Shown here in pieces: positions 58,258 through 64,000 of a stretch of DNA of 64,000 nt. The DNA is taken from the NCBI GenBank assembly GCA_038229295.1, contig JBBROO010000001.1:62001-126000 (forward strand), read 5' to 3'. Under the pieces are notes generated by a model. That model ran no database searches, was not told the origin of the DNA, and was given only the letters and a program-made list of their open reading frames with translations. The DNA comes from JAJPGZ01 sp038229295 (GTDB lineage: Bacteria; Verrucomicrobiota; Verrucomicrobiia; Chthoniobacterales; UBA10450). Positions within the stretch are counted from its first letter, which is position 1, and every line of letters begins with the position of its first letter. The position numbers and the translations under genes are program-made.

Positions 58258-59913
58258 TTAGTAATCCATTCCGCCCATACCGCCCATGCCGCCGCCGCCC
58301 ATGCCGCCCGGAGGCATGCCGCCGCCCTTTTCCTTTTCAGGCATTTCGGTGATGATGGCTTCGGTGGTGAGCAACAGGCCTGAGATCGACGCCGCGTTTT
58401 GCAACGCGCTGCGCGTGACCTTCGTTGGATCGACAACGCCCGCCTTGACCAAGTCGGCGTATTCGCCGGTGGCGACGTTGTAACCTTCGTTGCCTTTGCG
58501 CTTCTTCACTTCTTGCACGATGAGCGCGCCTTCCTGTCCGGCGTTATCGGCCAGGGTGCGAAGCGGTTCTTCGATCGCGCGACGCACAATTTGCACGCCG
58601 ACCAGTTCGTCGCCTTCCAAGCCCTTGATGTTATCGAGCGCTTTCTGCGCACGAATCAAAGCAACACCGCCGCCCGGGACGATGCCTTCTTCAACGGCCG
58701 CGCGAGTCGCGTGCAACGCGTCTTCGACGCGCGCCTTCTTCTCTTTCATCTCGGTTTCGGTCGCTGCGCCAACGTTCACGACGGCGACACCGCCCGCGAG
58801 TTTGGCCAGACGTTCCTGAAGTTTTTCGCGATCGTAATCGCTCGTCGTCTCTTCGATCTGACGACGGATTTGTCCGACGCGACCCTGGATGTCGTTCTTC
58901 TTGCCTTCGCCTTCCACGATGGTGGTGTTTTCCTTGTCGATCGTGACGCGTTTGGCGCGGCCGAGATCTTCAAGTTTCACGTTCTCGAGTTTAATCCCGA
59001 GATCTTCGGTGATGCACTGACCGCCGGTCAGCACCGCGAGATCTTCCAGCATCGCTTTGCGACGATCGCCGAATCCCGGCGCCTTGACCGCGGCGACCTG
59101 CAATGTGCCGCGCAATTTGTTCACGACCAAAGTCGCGAGCGCTTCGCCTTCTACATCTTCCGCGATGATCAAGAGCGGACGACCAGCCTTCGCCACTTTT
59201 TCCAGCAGCGGCAGCATGTCCTTCAGGCTCGAGATTTTCTTCTCGTGGATGAGGATGTAAGCGTTTTCGAGAATCACTTCCATCGCTTCCGCGTTGGTCA
59301 CGAAGTAGGGCGACAAATATCCTTTGTCGAATTGCATGCCTTCGACCACGTCGAGCGTGGTTTCGATCGACTTCGCTTCTTCGACTGTGATCGTTCCGTC
59401 CTTGCCGACTTTGTCCATGGCGTCGGCAATGATCTCGCCGATCGTCTTGTCCCAGTTCGCCGAAACGGTCGCGACCTGCGCGATTTCCGTGCGGTCGCTC
59501 ACCTTCTTGGAGATTTTCTTCAGCTCATCAACGATCGCTTCGACGGCTTTGTTGATGCCGCGTTGAAGTGAAGTCGGGTTCGCACCGGCGGTGACATTGC
59601 GCAGTCCTTCTCGATAGATGGATTCCGCTAACACTGTTGCCGTGGTCGTGCCGTCACCCGCGATGTCCGAAGTTTTCGACGCGACTTCGCGAACGAGCTG
59701 CGCGCCCATATTTTCATACGGATCTTCGAGCTCGATTTCTTTCGCGACCGTCACACCGTCTTTCGTGATCGTGGGACTGCCGAATTTCTTATCGAGAATA
59801 ACATTGCGCCCGCTCGGTCCGAGCGTGGCCTTGACGGCCCGCGCCAGTTTCTCGATGCCGCGCAACAACGCGTGCCGCGCATTTTCATCAAATTGTAATT
59901 GTTTAGCTGCCAT
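58258..59913 (-). CDS. groEL: Chaperonin GroEL
   Basis: A 551-residue GroEL. ATP-binding elements VKATLGPSGRNVILDKKFGS, AGDGTTTATVLAES and PGGGVALIRA are present, and the C-terminus ends with a Gly-Gly-Met tail (GGMPPGGMGGGGMGGMGG). It forms the folding chamber with GroES, whose gene lies upstream. There is no iterated 10-mer from 55588 to 60403, which includes this gene, although it is a core gene. So absence of the 10-mer alone does not mark acquired DNA. Confidence 0.97.
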   Translation of the reverse strand: MAAKQLQFDENARHALLRGIEKLARAVKATLGPSGRNVILDKKFGSPTITKDGVTVAKEIELEDPYENMGAQLVREVASKTSDIAGDGTTTATVLAESIYREGLRNVTAGANPTSLQRGINKAVEAIVDELKKISKKVSDRTEIAQVATVSANWDKTIGEIIADAMDKVGKDGTITVEEAKSIETTLDVVEGMQFDKGYLSPYFVTNAEAMEVILENAYILIHEKKISSLKDMLPLLEKVAKAGRPLLIIAEDVEGEALATLVVNKLRGTLQVAAVKAPGFGDRRKAMLEDLAVLTGGQCITEDLGIKLENVKLEDLGRAKRVTIDKENTTIVEGEGKKNDIQGRVGQIRRQIEETTSDYDREKLQERLAKLAGGVAVVNVGAATETEMKEKKARVEDALHATRAAVEEGIVPGGGVALIRAQKALDNIKGLEGDELVGVQIVRRAIEEPLRTLADNAGQEGALIVQEVKKRKGNEGYNVATGEYADLVKAGVVDPTKVTRSALQNAASISGLLLTTEAIITEMPEKEKGGGMPPGGMGGGGMGGMGGMDY

Positions 59914-60061
59914 AATATTTTCTTAGTTCTTAGTTTGTTGGTTGAAAGTAGAGATGTCTTAGGAACGCAGGAACCCAGGAAAACAAACCGGTTAGGACTT
60001 CTGAATTCAGAATCCCTTCCTGCTTTCCTGCTTTCCTTAGCGATCCCATTTCTATCTTTCC

Positions 60062-60358
60062 TTAGCCGATGATTCCGAGGATGTCGTCCTCGCGCATGAT
60101 CAGAAAGCTATCGCCACCGATCTTGATTTCAGTGCCGCCGTATTTTGAGATCAGCACCTTATCGCCTTTTTTCACCGTGAACTCCACCTTCTTGCCCTCT
60201 TCGTTCACTTTACCGGTCCCAAGAGCGACGACTTTGCCTTCTTGCGGTTTTTCCTTCGCGGTATCAGGGATAATGATCCCGCCTTTTTTTACTTCCTGCT
60301 CTTCAATCGGCTGCACCAGCACCCGGTCTCCGAGAGGTCTTACATTAACTGCTGCCAT
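60062..60358 (-). CDS. groES: Co-chaperonin GroES
   Basis: A 98-residue GroES: VRPLGDRVLVQPIEEQEVKK, GGIIIPDTAKEKPQEGKVVA with the mobile loop, and GDKVLISKYGGTEIKIGGDS. It lies 148 bases upstream of groEL on the same strand. The gap has a run of 'aggaacgcaggaacccagg' and 'ttcctgctttcctgctttcc' imperfect repeats but no CIRCE element. dnaK is just upstream, giving dnaK-groES-groEL. Confidence 0.97.
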   Translation of the reverse strand: MAAVNVRPLGDRVLVQPIEEQEVKKGGIIIPDTAKEKPQEGKVVALGTGKVNEEGKKVEFTVKKGDKVLISKYGGTEIKIGGDSFLIMREDDILGIIG

Positions 60359-60433
60359 AAGTTCTCTCTTTCTTTGTTTCTGTTTTTGGTTGAGCCGGCG
60401 ATTGTCGATCTTGCGACATCGTCGGCAAATTCG

Positions 60434-62395
60434 TTACTTCTTCTTGTCTTCGTCGACGACTTCGAACTCTGCATCGACAACGTCGCCGCCGTCACGTCGC
60501 GCGCCTTCACCTTGTTGTTCGGCGCCGGGACGCGATTGCGTCTCAGGTCCAGGCGGCGGACCGGCTTGTGCACCTTGGGCCGCTGAAGCCTGCTTGTAAA
60601 GTTCGGCACTGATTTCCTGGAATTTGTTTTGGAGATCGTCATACGTCCGCTTCATCGCGTCGGTGTCGTCCTTGCTGATCGCTTCGCGCACCGCGGCGAT
60701 GGCGTCCTCGACCTGTTTCTTTTTGTCAGCCGGAACTTTGTCGCCCAATTCTTTCAATTGCTTCTCGCTTTGATACGCGAGCATGTCGGCGTTGTTCTTG
60801 ATCTCGATGCCTTCCTTCGCCTTCTTGTCTTCTTCGGCGTGCGACTCCGCTTCGCTCTGCATCTTCTGGATCTCTTCTTTCGAAAGTCCCGAGCTGCCGG
60901 TGATGGAAATTTTTTGTTCCTTGCCCGTGCCGAGATCCTTGGCCGAGACATGCAGGATGCCGTTGGCGTCGATGTCGAACGTCACTTCAATTTGCGGAAC
61001 GCCGCGCGGCGCCGGCGGAATTCCATCGAGATGGAACGTGCCGAGATTTTTGTTGTCGCGCGAAAGCGGCCGCTCGCCCTGGAGAACTTTAATCTCCACA
61101 CCAGGCTGATTGTCGCTGTAAGTCGAAAAGATCTGCGACTTGCGCGTCGGGATCGTCGTGTTGCGCGGAATCATCGGCGTCGCCACGCCGCCCGCCGTTT
61201 CAATCGCCAGCGTCAGTGGCGTAACATCGAGAAGCAGCACGTCTTTGACGTCGCCCTTGAGCACGCCGCCTTGAATCGCCGCGCCGATCGCAACGACTTC
61301 ATCCGGGTTCACACCCTTGTGCGGTTCCTTGCCCGTAATGCTGCGCGCAATCTCCACCACTTTCGGCATGCGCGTCATTCCGCCGACGAGCACCAGCTCG
61401 TTAATTTCCTTCTCCGAAAGTTGCGCGTCTTTCAAGCATGCCTTCACCGGCGGAATCGTCCGCTGAAACAAATCATCGCAAAGCTGTTCGAGTTTCGAGC
61501 GCGTCAACTTCTTCTGAATGTGCTTCGGCCCGCTCGCATCCGCCGTGATGAACGGCAGATTGATTTCGTATTCCTGCGTGGACGAGAGCGCGATTTTCGC
61601 TTTCTCCGCTTCCTCCTTGATCCGCTGGATCGCGTCCGGCTGTTTCGTTAGATCGACACTGCTGTCATTTTTAAATTCGTTGACGATCCAATCCATGATC
61701 CGCGAATCCCAATCGTCGCCGCCGAGGTGCGTGTCGCCATTGGTCGCTTTCACTTCAAAAACGCCATCGCCGATTTCGAGAACGGAAATATCGAACGTGC
61801 CGCCGCCCAAATCGTAAACGGCAATCTTCTCGTCTTTCTTTTTGTCGAGCCCGTAAGCAAGCGACGCCGCCGTCGGCTCGTTAATGATTCGCAAAACTTC
61901 GAGACCGGCGATCTTGCCCGCGTCTTTCGTCGCGTTGCGCTGTGAGTCGTTAAAATACGCCGGCACCGTAATGACGGCTTGCGTGATTTTTTCGCCGAGC
62001 TTCGCTTCCGCGTCGGCTTTCAACTTCGATAAAATCATCGCCGATATTTCCGGCGGCGAAAAAGTTTTCTTCTGCCCGTCCGCTTCCACCTGCACGTGCG
62101 CGTCGCCATTCGCCGCCTTCACGATCTTGTAAGGCACACGCGATTGCTCTTCATGCACCTCATCAAACTTGCGGCCCATGAAACGCTTGATTGAAAATAT
62201 CGTGTTCTGCGAATTCGTCACCGCCTGGCGTTTCGCCGCCTGGCCGACAAGGCGTTCGCCGTTCTTCGTGAATGCAACCACCGAAGGCGTCGTGCGCGCG
62301 CCTTCACTATTTTCCAAAACGACCGGGTCGCCTCCTTCCATCACCGACATGCATGAGTTGGTAGTGCCCAAATCGATTCCTAAAACTTTAGCCAT
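60434..62395 (-). CDS. dnaK: Chaperone DnaK (Hsp70)
   Basis: A 653-residue DnaK. It begins KVLGIDLGTTNSCMSVMEGG, then VPAYFNDSQRNATKDAGKIA, IAVYDLGGGTFDISVLEIGD and VLVGGMTRMPKV in the nucleotide-binding domain, the substrate domain with LLLDVTPLTLAIETAGG, and a C-terminal tail with a Pro/Gln/Gly-rich stretch and EFEVVDEDKKK. It folds nascent proteins with DnaJ and GrpE, not seen here. It is followed by groES on the same strand, an arrangement that suggests shared heat-shock regulation, although no CIRCE site is visible. Confidence 0.97.
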   Translation of the reverse strand: MAKVLGIDLGTTNSCMSVMEGGDPVVLENSEGARTTPSVVAFTKNGERLVGQAAKRQAVTNSQNTIFSIKRFMGRKFDEVHEEQSRVPYKIVKAANGDAHVQVEADGQKKTFSPPEISAMILSKLKADAEAKLGEKITQAVITVPAYFNDSQRNATKDAGKIAGLEVLRIINEPTAASLAYGLDKKKDEKIAVYDLGGGTFDISVLEIGDGVFEVKATNGDTHLGGDDWDSRIMDWIVNEFKNDSSVDLTKQPDAIQRIKEEAEKAKIALSSTQEYEINLPFITADASGPKHIQKKLTRSKLEQLCDDLFQRTIPPVKACLKDAQLSEKEINELVLVGGMTRMPKVVEIARSITGKEPHKGVNPDEVVAIGAAIQGGVLKGDVKDVLLLDVTPLTLAIETAGGVATPMIPRNTTIPTRKSQIFSTYSDNQPGVEIKVLQGERPLSRDNKNLGTFHLDGIPPAPRGVPQIEVTFDIDANGILHVSAKDLGTGKEQKISITGSSGLSKEEIQKMQSEAESHAEEDKKAKEGIEIKNNADMLAYQSEKQLKELGDKVPADKKKQVEDAIAAVREAISKDDTDAMKRTYDDLQNKFQEISAELYKQASAAQGAQAGPPPGPETQSRPGAEQQGEGARRDGGDVVDAEFEVVDEDKKK

Positions 62396-62490
62396 AAAAT
62401 TTTCCTTTCGTTGGTCGCGTTCGCTGACGAACAGATTCGCCGCGTCGAGAGTTCGACCTACGACCTCTTTAGCAATCCATATTCCGAAGA

Positions 62491-62516
62491 TGTCGATCTA
62501 AGTAATTGTCGATCTG
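62491..62516 (-). repeat. Pair of near-matches to AAGATCGACA upstream of dnaK
   Basis: TGTCGATCTA and TGTCGATCTG start 16 bases apart, at 62491 and 62507. Each matches nine of ten positions. They lie in the 299-base gap between dnaK and the zinc-ribbon gene, which also holds 'gacgttggacgttggatgtt' phrases and no gene I can support. Confidence 0.75.
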
Positions 62517-62694
62517 GCAACGGCTTACGCCGAATCGCCCCAGCCCACATCGCGACCACATGTCACAGTAGCTACCCTTCCTTAGAGACAGAGCGTGACG
62601 AATCCAACTCTGACTTAGACGTTGGACGTTGGATGTTGAGCGTTGAATGTTTTCTCCTTCTTAACTTGGCCTCTCTCCTGCTTTTCCGTGTGTG

Positions 62695-63051
62695 ATGGAA
62701 AATCAGGGCACCGCCGCAGTCGCAACCCCCACCGACATTACCTTTGCTTGCAGTCATTGCAGTTCGCCGCTCGTCGTTGACGCCGCTGCTTCCGGAATGA
62801 TCCTCGATTGTCAGCGTTGCGGAAAACCAACATCGGTTCCAATGATCGTCCCGCGCGGCGCACCGTCGCCGGAATCAGAATCCAAAGTCGCTGACATCCA
62901 ACGCGGCCTGAAAGAAAACGAATCTCAGCGCACCGAGATCACCGGCTACATCAATCAATTGTCGATCCAACTGCATCGTTGGCAGCTGCGGCTGCAAACG
63001 TTGAACGAGCGCAAAAAAGAGCTCGAAGAAGAACTCCGCAAAACTTCTTAG
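62695..63051 (+). CDS. Zinc-ribbon protein with coiled coil
   Basis: A 118-residue protein. Two Cys pairs (FACSHCSSPL and DCQRCGKPTSV) form a small zinc ribbon. The rest is a long coiled coil (SESKVADIQRGLKENESQRT, then LRLQTLNERKKELEEELRKT). No enzymatic motifs are seen. The role is unknown; such proteins often act as scaffolds or transcription or translation accessory factors. A preceding GTG at 62692 is possible. thyA follows 35 bases downstream. Confidence 0.7.
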   Translation: MENQGTAAVATPTDITFACSHCSSPLVVDAAASGMILDCQRCGKPTSVPMIVPRGAPSPESESKVADIQRGLKENESQRTEITGYINQLSIQLHRWQLRLQTLNERKKELEEELRKTS

Positions 63052-63086
63052 TTTCGCGAATTCATTGCGCGCGCTATTCATGTTGC

Positions 63087-63881
63087 GTGCGGCAATACCA
63101 CGACCTTCTCCGCCTCGTCCTCGATGAAGGCAAACCGAGATCGGATCGCACCGGCACCGGCACGATGTCGATCTTCGGCGCACAAGCGCGCTTCGATTTG
63201 CGCGAAAATTTTCCGCTGCTGACAACGAAGAAGCTTCATCTCAAGTCGATCATCTACGAGCTGCTCTGGTTTCTGCGCGGCGACACCAACATCAAATATT
63301 TAAACGAACACGGCGTTAGCATTTGGAACGAGTGGGCAAACGAAGATGGAAATCTCGGCCGCGTTTACGGCGCGCAATGGCGCGATTGGCGCGGCGAAAA
63401 CGGAGTACGGGTTGATCAGATCGACAAAGTGATCTCCGAGATAAAGCAAAATCCGTCGAGCCGGCGACTAATTGTCAGCGCGTGGAATCCAGCGGAGATC
63501 GACAAGATGGCTTTGCCGCCGTGTCACGTCCTCTTCCAATTCTACGTGCAGGATGGCGAGTTAAGCTGTCAGCTTTACCAACGCAGCGCCGATTTGTTTC
63601 TCGGTGTTCCGTTCAACATCGCGTCGTATTCGCTGCTCACGATGATGGTGGCGCAGGTTGTCGATCTTGCCCCGGGCGATTTCGTTCACACTTTCGGCGA
63701 CCTCCATCTTTACCAAAATCATCTCGACCAAGCCCGCGAGCAACTGACACGCGATTGTCGATCTTTGCCGAAGATGAAATTGAATCCGGCGATCAAAAAC
63801 ATCCACGACTTCACTTTCGAAGATTTCCAGCTGCTCGATTACAACCCGCACCCGTCAATTAAAGCGCCGATCGCGGTCTGA
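63087..63881 (+). CDS. thyA: Thymidylate synthase
   Basis: A 264-residue ThyA from GTG at 63087, the same length as in Escherichia coli; the frame extends upstream but without homology. RSDRTGTGTMSIFGAQARFD, PLLTTKKLHLKSIIYELLWF, WNPAEIDKMALPPCHVLFQF with the catalytic Cys, QLYQRSADLFLGVPFNIASY, and HTFGDLHLYQNHLDQA are all as expected. It methylates dUMP to dTMP using methylene-tetrahydrofolate. Three exact copies of the 10-mer lie in this gene (63166, 63659, 63756) and two near-matches, the highest local density in the window. Confidence 0.97.
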   Translation: MRQYHDLLRLVLDEGKPRSDRTGTGTMSIFGAQARFDLRENFPLLTTKKLHLKSIIYELLWFLRGDTNIKYLNEHGVSIWNEWANEDGNLGRVYGAQWRDWRGENGVRVDQIDKVISEIKQNPSSRRLIVSAWNPAEIDKMALPPCHVLFQFYVQDGELSCQLYQRSADLFLGVPFNIASYSLLTMMVAQVVDLAPGDFVHTFGDLHLYQNHLDQAREQLTRDCRSLPKMKLNPAIKNIHDFTFEDFQLLDYNPHPSIKAPIAV

Positions 63882-63897
63882 TCATTTCTGGGGAGCA

Positions 63898-63957
63898 CAG
63901 GCTGCTAGCCTGTAGCATTCGGCCGCTGTGCCGAATGCAGTTTGCGCAAGGCGCAAC
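63898..63957. repeat. Array of three perfect hairpins after thyA
   Basis: Three stem-loops in 60 bases: ACAGGCT-GCT-AGCCTGT (63898-63914), GCATTCGGC-CGCTGT-GCCGAATGC (63916-63939), and TTGCGC-AAG-GCGCAA (63943-63957). The stems are perfect. No T-run follows any of them, so they are more like a REP-type or MITE-type repeat than a terminator. The window ends soon after. Confidence 0.75.
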
Positions 63958-64000
63958 ATCTTCGTGGTTGAACCGAGTGTGACAAGAAGGTTCGCGGCAA

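Larger units (their letters stand above)
715..63765. repeat. Highly iterated 10-mer AAGATCGACA (about 63 exact copies)
   Basis: Read by eye on both strands. Plus-orientation copies start at 715, 1929, 1944, 2779, 2924, 3612, 4412, 11796, 12356, 13471, 14457, 15649, 17866, 19121, 21041, 21912, 26269, 30633, 32743, 34569, 35502, 37238, 40591, 41860, 42189, 43571, 45413, 47190, 47805, 52156 and 53963. Minus-orientation copies (TGTCGATCTT) start at 5138, 6102, 8472, 9141, 10855, 12631, 14342, 16394, 16977, 19702, 20683, 20973, 25805, 31240, 31576, 33546, 34322, 35157, 36152, 39850, 41427, 45058, 47714, 51684, 51710, 53644, 54855, 55579, 60403, 63166, 63659 and 63756. Nine-of-ten matches include 6496, 24560, 31256, 32250, 46107, 52961, 61649, 62491 and 62507. 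The next base is A or T in all but two copies, and the preceding base is usually C. Copies fall in all reading frames (KID, RST, DRQ, VDL, MSI), so selection acts on DNA, not protein. The function is unknown. It resembles a DNA-uptake-sequence family. Confidence 0.93.

Noticed and set aside
58399..59571. A 390-codon open frame on the plus strand opposite groEL
   Set aside because: It is an antisense shadow of a GC-rich, strongly codon-biased gene and has no recognisable domain. The same applies to 60629-61651 opposite dnaK and 28878-29921 opposite the DUF1800 gene.
59914..60061. A CIRCE heat-shock operator near groES/groEL or dnaK
   Set aside because: The TTAGCACTC-N9-GAGTGCTAA pattern is not found in the groES-groEL gap, between dnaK and groES, or upstream of dnaK.
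715..63765. The 10-mer as a KOPS, Chi or other polar chromosomal guide sequence
   Set aside because: Such words are strand-biased over long segments. Here orientation is nearly equal (31 to 32) and alternates over short distances.

Overview
The window is a 64 kb GC-rich chromosomal segment, most likely from a Verrucomicrobiota bacterium of the Chthoniobacterales (Spartobacteria) type. This is inferred from gene families, not from a marker-gene search. Supporting traits are a DUF1800-DUF1501 secreted-protein operon, DUF4331 and HupE proteins, extracellular proteins ending in an 'LPLTGxPGIECRSGG' module plus dockerin-like repeats, and an L17 protein with a long charged tail. Several genes are broken by frameshifts or deletion junctions, which fits either real decay or a metagenome assembly.

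Layout. 0-2.5 kb: end of a TPM/YgcG-type protein, a TPM-domain protein, rpoA, rplQ. 2.5-12 kb: phosphodiesterase, DEAD-box helicase, a scar of a fasciclin/anti-sigma locus, a TPR-DUF4331-HupE cluster, prolyl oligopeptidase, sulfurtransferase. 12-22 kb: SufE, a carB that carries a REP-associated tyrosine transposase (RAYT) in frame, cyclophilin, N-carbamoylputrescine amidase, sodC, a YhaM-like nuclease, an orphan DNA methyltransferase, thiG. 22-25.4 kb: accessory block with an XRE regulator and a GH25-dockerin protein. 25.4-37 kb: DUF1800/DUF1501/pseudopilin-like operon, a split LOR/SDH-arginine dihydrolase pair, a YejM-like sulfatase, PolX, and a frameshifted serine protease. 37-39.5 kb: restriction-modification island. 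39.5-48.4 kb: lytic transglycosylase, priA, an ABC transporter for a small anion-type substrate, a phospholipase D/cardiolipin synthase, a TMTC-like membrane TPR protein. 48.6-53 kb: repeat-propeller protein fused by deletion to a broken glycosyltransferase gene, tRNA-Thr, gdhA. 53-58 kb: decayed accessory zone with toxin-antitoxin modules and duplicated gene tails. 58-64 kb: groEL, groES, dnaK, thyA, ending in a hairpin array.

The strongest unexplained signal is not a gene. The non-palindromic 10-mer AAGATCGACA (extended gcAAGATCGACAw) occurs about 63 times exactly, 31 on one strand and 32 on the other, roughly one per kb, in all reading frames and between genes. Chance predicts about 0.12. 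This resembles the DNA-uptake sequences of Neisseriaceae and Pasteurellaceae in length, density and lack of strand bias, but has a different word. A second word, CCTAACG, is also over-represented and often supplies stop codons. A RAYT with matching REPIN-like elements, one of them inside the essential gene carB without breaking its frame, is the second main finding.
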